From assembly GCA_945861225.1 (NCBI GenBank), contig CAMATU010000009.1, positions 1 to 39,612 on the forward strand: 39,612 bases of DNA, given 5' to 3'. The notes below the pieces were generated by a model. That model saw only the letters and a program-made list of their open reading frames with translations. It was not told the DNA's origin and did not search any database. This document shows, in pieces, positions 1 to 8,485 of the stretch. The position numbers and the translations under genes are program-made. This stretch comes from Klebsiella pneumoniae (GTDB lineage: Bacteria > Pseudomonadota > Gammaproteobacteria > Ga0077536). Position 1 is the stretch's first letter. Every line of letters starts with the position of its first letter.

Positions 1-1
1 C

Positions 2-913
2 GGCTCGGGCACGGCAGCAGTCGAGGCCATGTTGATCAGCCTGGTGCCAGCGGACGGCAAATTGCTAATCATCGAGAACGGCATTTATGGCGAGCGCATG
101 ACCAATATCGCGCGCCGTCATCACCTCGCGCATCAACGCCTTGAGCACCCGTGGCTCGCGCCAATCGATCTTGCGCGTGTGCGGCAGACACTCCAGGCCG
201 CGCCAGAGACTACCCACGTGGCAGTGGTGCAGCACGAAACGACCAGTGGCAGGTTGAACGATCTGGGCGCATTGGCCACCATTTGCGCCGAGTACAACGT
301 TGAACTTCTGATCGACGCGGTGAGCAGCTTTGGCGCCGAAGCACTGGATTTCGCGCTATGGCCAATTGCGGCGGCGGCCGCGACCGCGAATAAATGTTTA
401 CACGGTGTGCCCGGAACCTGTTTCGTCGTCGCCAAACGCGCAGCACTCGCGGGTGCTGGTGAAGTGAACCGTTCGGTCTATCTCGACTTGCGCGCCTATC
501 TCGAAAATCAGGACCGTGACGGCACCCCGTTCACCCAATCGGTGCAGACGTTCTACGCACTGTCCGCAGCGCTCGATGAACTGGAAACAGAAGGCGGTTG
601 GGAGGTACGGCGCGCGACTTACCGTGCGCGTCTCGGCGCGGTACGTCGGCAATTGGCAGCACTGTCAGTGCGTCCGTTGCTGACAGATGCTGAGAGTTCA
701 TGTGTGCTCAATGCCTTTGAGTTGCCCGCAGATCTCGACTATCCAACGCTGCACGATGCGCTTAAGGCGCATGGCTTCATCATCTATGCGGGACAGAGCA
801 CCTTGGCCCAGCAGATTTTTCGAATCTCGACGATGGGCGATATCACCCCGGAAGATCTTGCACGGCTGTGTAGTGCGTTACGCGAGATTATTGTGCCGGC
901 CGGCGATCGCTAG
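2..913 (+). CDS. phnW: 2-aminoethylphosphonate--pyruvate transaminase, 5' end missing
   Basis: This is a PLP-dependent class V aminotransferase (fold type I) cut by the left window edge; 303 residues remain, and the frame is open from base 2 (GSGTAAVEAM), upstream of the first ATG at 29. The order of motifs is that of PhnW: a GSGT phosphate-binding stretch, the HETTSGRLND segment, the cofactor aspartate in DAVSSFGAE, and the Schiff-base lysine in TANKCLHGVPG (Lys codon at 392-394). PhnW interconverts 2-aminoethylphosphonate plus pyruvate and phosphonoacetaldehyde plus alanine. The gene could serve phosphonate breakdown or the making of aminoethylphosphonate-decorated surface molecules; the partners that would decide (phnX, pepM, ppd) are outside the window. 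A related alanine-glyoxylate type transaminase is the main alternative. Confidence 0.8.
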   Translation, partial: GSGTAAVEAMLISLVPADGKLLIIENGIYGERMTNIARRHHLAHQRLEHPWLAPIDLARVRQTLQAAPETTHVAVVQHETTSGRLNDLGALATICAEYNVELLIDAVSSFGAEALDFALWPIAAAAATANKCLHGVPGTCFVVAKRAALAGAGEVNRSVYLDLRAYLENQDRDGTPFTQSVQTFYALSAALDELETEGGWEVRRATYRARLGAVRRQLAALSVRPLLTDAESSCVLNAFELPADLDYPTLHDALKAHGFIIYAGQSTLAQQIFRISTMGDITPEDLARLCSALREIIVPAGDR

Positions 914-967
914 CCAACTCACAAGGCTAGTCGTTGATTGGGGTGGGCAACTAGACCGACACAGCTA

Positions 968-1237
968 AATAGCCCGCACTGTAGGTGAGACAAACGCATG
1001 ATTCGACGCGACATTGGGGATACCGAAAGCTTCTATCCCCGTCATCCCGGAAAGTGCGGAGCACTAATAGGCGTCATCCCGGAATTTGCAACGCAAATAT
1101 CCGGGGCGGGATCCATCTTGTCCTTCTGGTGCCCTTGGATCCCGGGTCTGCGCGGCTAACGCCGCTTCGCCCGGGATGACGACCTAAAAAGTTTTCGTCG
1201 CATCTCGCGTTTTGTTTCCATTGCAGTGCTGGCTATT
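968..1237. mobile_element. MITE-like element with terminal inverted repeats and probable TA target duplication
   Basis: This fills most of the 323-base gap between phnW and dxs. The left end (968 onward, AATAGCCCGCACTG) and the reverse complement of the right end (1237 backward, AATAGCCAGCACTG) agree in 13 of 14 bases, with interrupted similarity for another 30 bases or so. A TA flanks each end (966-967 and 1238-1239), as expected for Tc1/mariner- or IS630-type transposition and Correia-like MITEs. No transposase is encoded. The interior holds further nested inverted repeats (see the separate entry). The right-hand TA and the first element base together form the TAA stop codon of dxs. The boundaries are inferred from the repeats, without a second copy in the window. 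Confidence 0.7.
1041..1180. repeat. Nested palindromic repeat inside the MITE-like element
   Basis: GTCATCCCGG occurs at 1041-1050 and 1073-1082, and its exact reverse complement CCGGGATGAC at 1171-1180. An inner perfect pair, CGGGATCCA (1107-1115) and TGGATCCCG (1136-1144), lies within. Each half also folds on itself: ATTTGC (1084-1089) pairs with GCAAAT (1093-1098), enclosed by CCCGGA (1078-1083) and TCCGGG (1100-1105); CCCGGG at 1141-1146 faces CCCGGG at 1170-1175 around a GCGGC/GCCGC stem. The whole can form a cruciform or a branched RNA. This motif style resembles the short GTCATCCCGG-type dispersed palindromes seen in many proteobacteria, and it may be a second element that inserted into the first. 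Confidence 0.7.
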
Positions 1238-3135
1238 TAAGCCGACAACGCCGCCGGCGAAGTGCGCGTTCCAGTCAGCGCAAGATGGGGACGAATCGTC
1301 GTTTCGATTTGGGCGGCAGTAAGCCCCGCCTCTTCCAACATCTCTTCCCGTGCGCCGTGTTGAATCGCGCGATCCGGCAGGCCAATGTGCAGTATGTGTG
1401 GTGCGAGATCGTGTAAAGCGAGCAGTTCAGTGACTGCCCCACCCGCGCCACCCGCGATGACATTCTCATCCAAGGTAACCAGCAAATCATGCGTACGTGC
1501 CAATTCCAGCACCAGCTCATCATCCAGCGGTTTGATAAAGCGCATGTTGACTACCGTCGCGTCAAGGCGCTCGCCCACCTCCTGGGCTGGCGTCACCATG
1601 CTGCCAAACGCCAGCAGCGCGATTTTTTTACCGCGTCGCTTAATCTCTGCTTTGCCGAGCGTAAGCGCAGTCATCTCTTTTTGAGTCGCCACGCCCGGCC
1701 CGCTGCCGCGCGGGTAACGCACGGCGGCGGGTTGATCCAGGCAATAGCCGGTATAGAGCATCTGTCGGCATTCGTTCTCATCCGCAGGGGCCATGACCAC
1801 CATGTCCGGCAGGCAACGCAGCATGGTCACGTCATAGCTTCCGGCGTGGGTCGGGCCATCGGCACCGACCAGGCCCGCGCGGTCGAGCGCAAACAGCACC
1901 GGCAATTTCTGCAGCGCAACGTCATGCACGACTTGATCGTAGGCGCGCTGGAGGAAGGTGGAGTAAATCGCGACCACGGGCTTCAGGCCATCACACGCCA
2001 TTCCGGCGGCCACGGTCACCGCGTGTTGTTCCGCAATCGCCACATCCAGATACTGGCGCGGAAACTCACGCGCGTACTTAACCAGGCCAGAGCCCTCGCG
2101 CATGGCGGGGGTAATTGCGATCATGCGACTGTCGAGCGCCGCCATATCGCAGGCCCATTCGCCAAAAATGTCGCTGTAGGTAGGTTTGCCGGCCTTGCTA
2201 CCCGGCACGATGCCGAGCTTCGGATCGAAGGGCGATACCCCGTGATATTTGACCGGATCTGCCTCCGCCGGGGCGTAGCCCTTGCCCTTCTTGGTGATGA
2301 TGTGGAGGAACTGCGGTCCCTCCAGGTTTCGAATATTGCGCAGAGTTTGCAGTACGGCCGGCAAATCGTGACCATCGATTGGACCGATATAGTTGAAGCC
2401 AAACTCTTCGAACAAGGTGCCGGGCATCACCAAGCCCTTCACGTGTTCCTCAGCGCGGCGCGCGAGTTCCCATACGCTCGGCATTTGCGACAGGACCTTC
2501 TTGCTGCCCTCGCGCACCGTGGTGTAGAGCTTACCGGAGAGGATCTGCGCAAAGCGATTCGATAACGCCCCGACATTGGGCGAGATCGACATGTTGTTGT
2601 CATTGAGAATCACCAGCAGATTGGCGCCGATGTCGCCCGCGTGGTTGAGTGCCTCAAAGGCCATGCCGGCAGTGAGCCCACCGTCACCGATCACCGCTAC
2701 CGCGCGCCGCTGACTACCCGTGTGTTTAGCCGCGATGGCCATCCCGAGCGCGGCGCTGATCGAGGTGCTCGAATGCCCCACGCCGAAGGTGTCGTAGGGG
2801 CTTTCGTCGCGCTTCGGGAAGGGCGCGACGCCACCCCAGCGACGGACGGTTGGCATGGCGGCGCGGCGACCGGTGAGAATTTTGTGGGGATAAGCCTGAT
2901 GCCCGACATCCCACACGATGCGATCTTCGGGGGTGTTGTACAGGTAATGCAGCGCGACCGTCAGTTCAATCGAGCCCAGTCCCGCTGCAAAGTGCCCACC
3001 GCTGCGGCTGACGGAATCCAGCAAGTAGGCCCGTAGCTCGCGTGCGACCTGCTCAAGTGAGGATTCGGGTAACCGCCTGAGATCATGCGGGGAATCAATT
3101 TTTTCGAGGAGCGGATAGTGATTAGGCTCAGTCAT
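1237..3135 (-). CDS. dxs: 1-deoxy-D-xylulose-5-phosphate synthase
   Basis: DXS condenses pyruvate and glyceraldehyde 3-phosphate in a thiamin-diphosphate-dependent reaction, the first step of the MEP isoprenoid pathway. The 632-residue length fits the family. The N-terminal half has [32 protein letters not shown] and the thiamin-diphosphate/Mg motif [18 protein letters not shown] followed by NDNNMSIS; the transketolase pyrimidine-binding part has [17 protein letters not shown], and a C-terminal transketolase domain follows. The ATG at 3135 gives a standard N terminus. The gene is divergent from hpnH; dxs is a known companion of hopanoid clusters, so it probably boosts the isoprenoid supply for hopanoids. 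The stop codon TAA coincides with the edge of the MITE-like element. Confidence 0.97.
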   Translation of the reverse strand: MTEPNHYPLLEKIDSPHDLRRLPESSLEQVARELRAYLLDSVSRSGGHFAAGLGSIELTVALHYLYNTPEDRIVWDVGHQAYPHKILTGRRAAMPTVRRWGGVAPFPKRDESPYDTFGVGHSSTSISAALGMAIAAKHTGSQRRAVAVIGDGGLTAGMAFEALNHAGDIGANLLVILNDNNMSISPNVGALSNRFAQILSGKLYTTVREGSKKVLSQMPSVWELARRAEEHVKGLVMPGTLFEEFGFNYIGPIDGHDLPAVLQTLRNIRNLEGPQFLHIITKKGKGYAPAEADPVKYHGVSPFDPKLGIVPGSKAGKPTYSDIFGEWACDMAALDSRMIAITPAMREGSGLVKYAREFPRQYLDVAIAEQHAVTVAAGMACDGLKPVVAIYSTFLQRAYDQVVHDVALQKLPVLFALDRAGLVGADGPTHAGSYDVTMLRCLPDMVVMAPADENECRQMLYTGYCLDQPAAVRYPRGSGPGVATQKEMTALTLGKAEIKRRGKKIALLAFGSMVTPAQEVGERLDATVVNMRFIKPLDDELVLELARTHDLLVTLDENVIAGGAGGAVTELLALHDLAPHILHIGLPDRAIQHGAREEMLEEAGLTAAQIETTIRPHLALTGTRTSPAALSA

Positions 3136-3397
3136 GCTCGATGGTATCTGGTGGGAATGTCGCCTGACTTCGCGGCGGGCCCGTGATTATGGATAGGTGA
3201 TCTGGGCCTTGCAAGCTGAAGACCCGGGCTACGGTACCGGTCGCGCAGGATTAATTGGTGGTTTCATTTGCGGCCGAAATAATTTCTTTCCGCTGCCGCT
3301 ACATTGTCGTAATATGCGCCGCGAATCACTTTGGCAATTCATTGAATTTCAAGTGGTTTTAATCGAGTTTAAATCTACACATTCCGAGGGGATGCGA

Positions 3398-4531
3398 ATG
3401 GCAGTGCCGATGATTCAGCAGTATCGCGTAGGGCGTTACATCGTTGAACAAAAACTCAGAGGTGTAGAACGCTACCCGTTGGTGCTGATGCTGGAACCGC
3501 TGTTCCGTTGCAATCTGGCCTGCGCGGGCTGCGGCAAAATCGATTATCCGGATGAGATCCTCGACAAGCGATTGAGCTATGAGGACTGCATGGCGGCGAT
3601 TGACGAGTGCGGCGCCCCAATTGTCTCGATCGCTGGTGGCGAGCCGCTGATTCATAAAGACATGCAGCAGATTGTGCAGGGCTATATCGCCCGCAAAAAA
3701 TTCGTTTACCTGTGCACTAACGCCTTGTTGCTTGAGCGCAAGATGGACGAATATTCCCCCTCGCCGTACCTCACGTTCTCTATTCATCTTGATGGCAATC
3801 GCGATCGGCATGACGCCTCGGTGTGTCGCGATGGGGTGTTCGACAAGTGCGTCGAAGTCATTCAGAAGGCCTTGGGGCGCGGTTTCCGAGTCACGGTTAA
3901 CTGCACCCTGTTTCAGGGTGAGGCGCCGGATGAAGTCGCCCACTTCATGGACGAAATGATGAAACTCGGGGTGGAGGCCGTCACCATTTCGCCCGGTTAT
4001 ATGTACGAACGTGCGCCGCGCCAGGACGTATTCCTGAAGCGCACCTCCAGCAAGCAGCTCTTTCGCGACATCTTCAAGCTGGGCAAGGGCCGCAATTGGC
4101 GCTTTAACCAATCCTCGCTGTATCTCGATTTCCTCGCCGGCAACCAGACCTACCACTGCACACCGTGGGGTAATCCCACGCGTAATGTCTTCGGTTGGCA
4201 GAAGCCGTGCTACCTGCTGGTGGGCGAAGGTTACGCGACAAGTTTCAAATCCTTGATGGAAGACACCGCGTGGGAAAAATACGGCACCGGCGTAAATCCC
4301 AAATGCGCGGATTGCATGGTCCATTGCGGATACGAAGCGACTGCCGTGAATGACACCTTCAAAAATCCGTTGAAGGCATTCAAGACTTTCCTGAAGGGCC
4401 CCCAAACGGATGGCCCAATGGCGCCCGAAGTGCCGTTTCTCTATGACGACGAACCCGCCGCTCGCCCGCGTTTGGTCGCGACGGGTGACGCCGGTGCTGC
4501 GTGCAGCACGCGCAACAAGCGGGTCGCCTGA
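3398..4531 (+). CDS. hpnH: Adenosyl-hopene transferase, radical SAM
   Basis: HpnH joins the 5'-deoxyadenosyl group of S-adenosylmethionine to diploptene (hopene), the first step in making side-chain-extended C35 bacteriohopanepolyols at the inner membrane. The start chosen (MAVPMIQQYRVGRYIVEQKL, 377 residues) matches the family N terminus and follows GAGGGG at a good distance; an upstream in-frame extension from 3197 has no support. The radical SAM cluster motif is CNLACAGC (Cys38, Cys42, Cys45), followed by SIAGGEP, and further cysteines lie in the C-terminal part (CADCMVHCG). It heads the run hpnH-hpnB-hpnM-mlaA. The enzyme makes C35 precursors only if squalene-hopene cyclase (shc), not in this window, is present. 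Confidence 0.95.
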   Translation: MAVPMIQQYRVGRYIVEQKLRGVERYPLVLMLEPLFRCNLACAGCGKIDYPDEILDKRLSYEDCMAAIDECGAPIVSIAGGEPLIHKDMQQIVQGYIARKKFVYLCTNALLLERKMDEYSPSPYLTFSIHLDGNRDRHDASVCRDGVFDKCVEVIQKALGRGFRVTVNCTLFQGEAPDEVAHFMDEMMKLGVEAVTISPGYMYERAPRQDVFLKRTSSKQLFRDIFKLGKGRNWRFNQSSLYLDFLAGNQTYHCTPWGNPTRNVFGWQKPCYLLVGEGYATSFKSLMEDTAWEKYGTGVNPKCADCMVHCGYEATAVNDTFKNPLKAFKTFLKGPQTDGPMAPEVPFLYDDEPAARPRLVATGDAGAACSTRNKRVA

Positions 4532-4566
4532 GACCACTGCGTCCTCTTACGTGGGTGTCTTCCTCT

Positions 4567-4589
4567 GCCGTCAGCGTTGCGCTGGCGGC
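4567..4589 (+). other. Intercistronic hairpin between hpnH and hpnB
   Basis: GCCGTCAGCG (4567-4576) pairs with CGCTGGCGGC (4580-4589) over 10 positions, one of them a G-T wobble, around a TTG loop. No T-run follows, so it is not a clear terminator. It lies 36 bases after the hpnH stop and 28 bases before the hpnB start, and may be an mRNA-stabilising or processing hairpin that lets hpnH be expressed above the downstream genes. The role is inference. Confidence 0.5.
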
Positions 4590-4617
4590 ATGACCTGATG
4601 CAGGGGTCCGTTATGTC

Positions 4618-5736
4618 ATGCTGTTAAGCCTCACCTCCGTGGCGCTGCTTATCTGGTTGGCCATCCTGCTCCTGCCCTGGCGCCCGTGGTCGACTCTGGA
4701 AAGAATTGAAGTGTCGCCGCATCCGGCACACCCGGCGCTTGCCGACATCACCGCGCTGATTCCAGCCCGCGATGAAGCAGAATCGATCACCAGCACGCTG
4801 CATGCACTGGCCCAGCAAGGGCCGCTTGCCAGCATCATCCTGATCGATGATCAAAGCAATGACGGCACCGCAAATCAGGCCCGAGCCCTTGTCCTATCTA
4901 ATCTTCAAATAATCGATGGCGCGGCCCCGACGCCCGAGTGGAGCGGAAAACTGTGGGCGCTCGAGCAAGGATTCGCGCGGGTAACCACGCCCTACACGCT
5001 GCTCCTCGATGCGGATATCGAGTTAAGCCCCGGGCTACTCAGCGCCTTGCTGGAAAAGCTGCTCGCCGAGAATAAGGAGATGGTCTCGGTGATGGCGCGC
5101 CTGCCCATGGAAAGCTGGTGGGAGGCCTTGTTGATTCCGCCCTTCATTTATTTCTTTAAGTTGATTTATCCGTTCGCGTTGGCGAATAGCCGCTCCCGCG
5201 TGGTGGCTGCCGCTGCCGGTGGTTGTATCCTGATTAGGACGGCCGCTTTGCGGGAAATCGGCGGCTTCGCGGCCCTACGCGGTGCACTGATTGACGATTG
5301 CACCTTGGCGCGAAAGGTTAAAGAAGCCGGCGGCAGTGTCTGGCTCGGCCTCTCGCAGGGCGTGCGCGCAATCCGCCCCTACGCGGATCTGTCGAGCATC
5401 TGGAACATGGTCGCGCGCACCGCGTTTACCCAATTGCGGTATTCGAGCGGCCTGTTGCTGTTGTGCACGTTGCTCATGCTCGTCACTTTCGTAGTGCCGC
5501 TCTGTGGTATGTGGTCCGACTCTTCGTCAGTGCGGGTGGTCGCCGCGCTTTCGTTATGTTTGATGTTTATCACCTATTTGCCAGTATTGTCCTACTATGG
5601 ACGAACGCGCTGGTGGCTACCTACGCTGCCGGTCGCCGCCGCACTCTACCTTGCGATGACCTGGACCTCGGCACTACGTTATTGGCGTGGTGAGCGGTCT
5701 CGTTGGAAAGACCGCGTCTACGAACGAGTTTCTTGA
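4618..5736 (+). CDS. hpnB: Hopene-associated glycosyltransferase HpnB
   Basis: This 372-residue membrane-bound family 2 glycosyltransferase begins with a hydrophobic segment (about residues 2-20), followed by the GT-A nucleotide-binding part ITALIPARDEAESI and IILIDDQSNDGTA, the HpnB-like stretch WSGKLWALEQG, and the DXD-type LLDADIEL. Several hydrophobic segments lie at about 175-195 and 275-350. Its place between hpnH and hpnM is typical of hopanoid clusters; the exact acceptor is not established for the family, but modification of a hopanoid head group is the usual suggestion. No strong ribosome-binding site precedes the ATG (an AGGGG lies about 12 bases away). The family name is secure; the biochemical reaction is inferred. 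Confidence 0.88.
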   Translation: MLLSLTSVALLIWLAILLLPWRPWSTLERIEVSPHPAHPALADITALIPARDEAESITSTLHALAQQGPLASIILIDDQSNDGTANQARALVLSNLQIIDGAAPTPEWSGKLWALEQGFARVTTPYTLLLDADIELSPGLLSALLEKLLAENKEMVSVMARLPMESWWEALLIPPFIYFFKLIYPFALANSRSRVVAAAAGGCILIRTAALREIGGFAALRGALIDDCTLARKVKEAGGSVWLGLSQGVRAIRPYADLSSIWNMVARTAFTQLRYSSGLLLLCTLLMLVTFVVPLCGMWSDSSSVRVVAALSLCLMFITYLPVLSYYGRTRWWLPTLPVAAALYLAMTWTSALRYWRGERSRWKDRVYERVS

Positions 5737-5763
5737 GCATCCGCACCAATTCTGGAGAACCCC

Positions 5764-6363
5764 ATGCATCGAAGTCTGCAAATTCTCGCGCCCTTGTGCT
5801 TACTCCTCCTCGGAGCGCTGCCCGCAGACGCTGCCGAAACCGAGGCGAAGGTCACTGTTGAAAAACTGCACAGTGTGCTGCTGGAAACCATGCAAGAAGG
5901 CGCACAGTTAGGTTTCGCTGGCAGAACTACCAAGCTTGCGCCTACGCTCGCCGCCAGTTTCGACTTCGAAACTATCTCGCGACTAGCCACTGGCCGCTAC
6001 TGGGCGCAGATTCCCGCTGACAAAAAGCGCGAATTCATTGAGGTCTTTACCCGCCTCAGTACGGCGACCTATGCGGAGAACTTTAAGAGTTTTGGCGGCG
6101 AGCGCTTTGCGACGCGCGCGACAGAAAATAAGAAAAGCGCGCAGCTGGTCAAAACGGTGCTGATTAAATCCGATGGCAAGGAAGTGTCGCTGAACTATCT
6201 ACTTGCGAATGACCAGGGCAGGTGGCGAATCGTCAATGTGGTCGCCCAGGGCGTTTCTGATCTTTCACTCAAGCGTGCGGAGTACACCGCCGTTATAGGC
6301 AGTGATGGAATTGATACTCTTATTGCCAAACTCAAGGCGAAGGTTGCATCATACGGCCACTGA
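5764..6363 (+). CDS. hpnM: Hopanoid-associated MlaC-like periplasmic protein HpnM
   Basis: This 199-residue protein has a signal peptide (MHRSLQILAPLCLLLLGALP, cleavage likely after ADA at about residue 24) and an MlaC/Ttg2D fold: the FDFETISRLATGRYW segment, KKREFIEVFTRLSTATYAENFKSF and the C-terminal WRIVNVVAQGVSDL are family hallmarks. MlaC-like proteins carry lipids through the periplasm between the outer-membrane MlaA complex and an inner-membrane MCE transporter; HpnM is the version found in hopanoid clusters. It is followed by mlaA, and preceded by hpnB with a 27-base gap, so an hpnH-hpnB-hpnM-mlaA transcript is likely. The MCE operon at 25-28 kb has no mlaC of its own, which makes this protein a candidate partner. 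Confidence 0.88.
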   Translation: MHRSLQILAPLCLLLLGALPADAAETEAKVTVEKLHSVLLETMQEGAQLGFAGRTTKLAPTLAASFDFETISRLATGRYWAQIPADKKREFIEVFTRLSTATYAENFKSFGGERFATRATENKKSAQLVKTVLIKSDGKEVSLNYLLANDQGRWRIVNVVAQGVSDLSLKRAEYTAVIGSDGIDTLIAKLKAKVASYGH

Positions 6364-6436
6364 AATCGCCACCCTCCCTGGCCCCAGGTATAGCCAAGAC
6401 GTCACAGGATCTAACCACCCCTTCGGAAACGGTAAA

Positions 6437-7198
6437 ATGCATCAAGAAATAAACATGAACGCGGCGGCGTGTATTCTCATTTGTGGGCTGCTCGCGGGCT
6501 GTGCGGCCACGCCAACCACCCCCTCCGATGAAACGCCTGATCCCTACGAAGGGATGAACCGCAGTTTCTATAATTTCAACGATGCCATTGATCGCAATTT
6601 CTTCGAACCTGTGGCCCGCGGCTATGTCAAAGTCACGCCCGATCCGGTGCGCGCTGGCGTCACTAAGTTTTTCGGCAATGTCAGTTACATCAACATCATC
6701 GCCAACGACCTTTTGCAGGGCAAAGGCGGACAACTTGTCAAAGATACTGGCCGGTTCGTGGTGAACAGTACGGTAGGTATTGGTGGACTGTTCGATCCCG
6801 CCACCAGCATCGGAATGCCCGAGCACGATGAAGACCTCGGGCAGACATTTGGCACCTGGGGCATGGGTGAAGGTGCCTACCTGGTGCTCCCTTTAATGGG
6901 CCCCAATTCGTTTCGTGATCTGCCGAATAGCGCGTCCAGCATGCTGCTGAACCCACTGACCTATCTGAATGCCGTAGTGACCCTGCCACTCGGCGTGCTG
7001 AACGCCGTGAATACACGGGCCAACCTGCTCGAAGCCTCCAGCATCCGCGATCAAGCGGCGCTTGACCCGTACACCTTTGTGCGCGAGGCCTACCGGCAAC
7101 AGCGTGAGTACAAGATTTACGATGGCAACCCGCCAGGTGATGGCTTTGAGGATTATGTTGAAGACGACTCCGACGCTGCAATTCTGAAAATTTACTAG
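6437..7198 (+). CDS. mlaA: Outer-membrane lipid-asymmetry lipoprotein MlaA (VacJ)
   Basis: MlaA removes mislocalised phospholipids from the outer leaflet of the outer membrane and hands them to MlaC. The family signature DPYEGMNRSFYNFNDAIDRN is followed by GYVKVTPDPVRAGVTKFFGN, VNSTVGIGGLFDPA, EDLGQTFGTWGMGEGAYLVLPLMGP and the SxRD-type segment NSFRD. The precursor has a short signal ending in a lipobox (LLAGC). I start it at the ATG at 6437 (253 residues); the ATG at 6455 (MNAAACILICG, 247 residues) is equally possible, whereas the frame's open extension back to 6302 runs inside hpnM and is rejected. It ends only 18 bases from the convergent glcF stop, with no terminator visible. Confidence 0.92.
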   Translation: MHQEINMNAAACILICGLLAGCAATPTTPSDETPDPYEGMNRSFYNFNDAIDRNFFEPVARGYVKVTPDPVRAGVTKFFGNVSYINIIANDLLQGKGGQLVKDTGRFVVNSTVGIGGLFDPATSIGMPEHDEDLGQTFGTWGMGEGAYLVLPLMGPNSFRDLPNSASSMLLNPLTYLNAVVTLPLGVLNAVNTRANLLEASSIRDQAALDPYTFVREAYRQQREYKIYDGNPPGDGFEDYVEDDSDAAILKIY

Positions 7199-7216
7199 CG
7201 CCGCGGAGACTGTCCC

Positions 7217-8476
7217 CTAACCGCCCGCCGCCGTCCCTGGTGCGGGCATTGCCTCTGCCACCAGTTCCAGCCAGTGTTTAACTGGCGTCCGCGCCGCCTG
7301 CTGCAGGTACAACAAGCAACCGATATTCGCTGTGGCGATCGCCTGCGGGTGTCCGGCCTCCAGCGCCGTCAGTTTGCGTGCACGAAGTTCACCCGCAATT
7401 GCGGGCTGTAACAGCGAATAGCTGCCAGCCGAACCACAGCACAGATGACCATCGGCCACCGCCGACAATTGATACCCCGCCGCTCGTAGTAATTCACTGA
7501 CTTTTAGATTCCCGCGCAAACCGTGCTGCAGGCTGCACGGCGCTTGAAAGGCGATGGTGGTTCCCTGGTGTCCTGGCGCGCTTGCACATAGGGCAGCGAT
7601 GGCAGGCGGGTCGATCACTTCACTGGCATCGCGCACCGCCGCCGCAAGCTGGCTTGCGCGTGCGGTGTACTGCGGATCATCGCGCAGCAGGTGGCCGTAA
7701 TCCTTCAGCACTTGGGTGCATCCGCTCGATGCGCAGAACACGCCTGCGTACTCGCCACTGGCGAGCAGCGGTGACCAGGCATCGATATTACGCCGCGCGC
7801 AGTCGCGTGCCTCTTCGGTCGCACCGAGATGCAATGCCAACGCCCCGCAGCACCCCGCCTGCGGCACACGCTGCGTGGTGATTTGCAGACCGCTCAGAAT
7901 TTGCGCTGCGGCTAAATTGATTTGGGGCGCAGCCGTGTCCTGCACACACCCTTCAAGCAGGACATAACGCGCACGTGGAGCCGTCACTTGTGCGGCTGCG
8001 AACTGCGCGCGCGAAAGGCTCGGAACGAGATCGCGGAGCTTGCGCGGCAGCATCCAGCGAACTGCTCGTCCCATGGCGAGTAAGCGGCCAAAGCGCGCGG
8101 GATAGGGCACTATCTTGCGCAACAACCAGCGGATGAGCCTGGCGCGGAACGCGCGCGGGACTACTTGTTCTACCTGTGGACGAACGAGTTCCAGCAAACG
8201 CGTGTAGTGCACCCCGGACGGGCAGGTGGTCTCGCAGGCACGACAGCCAAGACAACGATCAAGGTGGGTCTGCGTGGTGGCTGTGACCGCGCCACCTTCC
8301 AGCAGATGCTTCATCAGATAGATGCGCCCACGCGGCCCGTCCCGCTCATCGCCCAGCACCTGATAGCTCGGACAGGTGGCGTTACAAAAGCCGCAGTGGA
8401 CACAGGCGCGCAGAATCGCTGCCGCTTCCGCCAGATCACCGGCCGGTAAAATATCCTGGTGCAATATCGCGCGCAT
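7217..8476 (-). CDS. glcF: Glycolate oxidase iron-sulfur subunit
   Basis: GlcF (419 residues) is the electron-transfer subunit of the membrane-linked glycolate dehydrogenase GlcDEF, which turns glycolate into glyoxylate. Two [4Fe-4S] ferredoxin motifs lie at the N terminus, CVHCGFCNATCP and CLGCRACETTCP, preceding two cysteine-rich CCG domains (GCCGALALHLG near the middle and LCCGSAGSYS near the end). The GDERDGPRGRIYLMKHLLEG stretch between the clusters is typical. It starts 9 bases after glcE ends, so the two are coexpressed. The FAD subunit glcD is absent from the window; see findings. Confidence 0.95.
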   Translation of the reverse strand: MRAILHQDILPAGDLAEAAAILRACVHCGFCNATCPSYQVLGDERDGPRGRIYLMKHLLEGGAVTATTQTHLDRCLGCRACETTCPSGVHYTRLLELVRPQVEQVVPRAFRARLIRWLLRKIVPYPARFGRLLAMGRAVRWMLPRKLRDLVPSLSRAQFAAAQVTAPRARYVLLEGCVQDTAAPQINLAAAQILSGLQITTQRVPQAGCCGALALHLGATEEARDCARRNIDAWSPLLASGEYAGVFCASSGCTQVLKDYGHLLRDDPQYTARASQLAAAVRDASEVIDPPAIAALCASAPGHQGTTIAFQAPCSLQHGLRGNLKVSELLRAAGYQLSAVADGHLCCGSAGSYSLLQPAIAGELRARKLTALEAGHPQAIATANIGCLLYLQQAARTPVKHWLELVAEAMPAPGTAAGG

Positions 8477-8485
8477 CGCTTTCTC

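Noticed and set aside
1489-2565. 358-codon open frame on the plus strand
   Set aside because: It is antisense to the well-conserved dxs gene; its sequence shows no domain and has the composition of a complement frame.
3331-3373. Sigma-70 promoter for hpnH
   Set aside because: TTGGCA and TTGAAT boxes exist, but no -10 box with acceptable spacing is present, so no promoter is annotated.
3359-4537. 392-codon open frame on the minus strand
   Set aside because: It is antisense to hpnH across its full length and has no recognisable motif.
6302-6436. N-terminal extension of mlaA into hpnM
   Set aside because: It would put the lipoprotein signal 50 residues from the N terminus; starts at 6437 or 6455 give a normal signal peptide.
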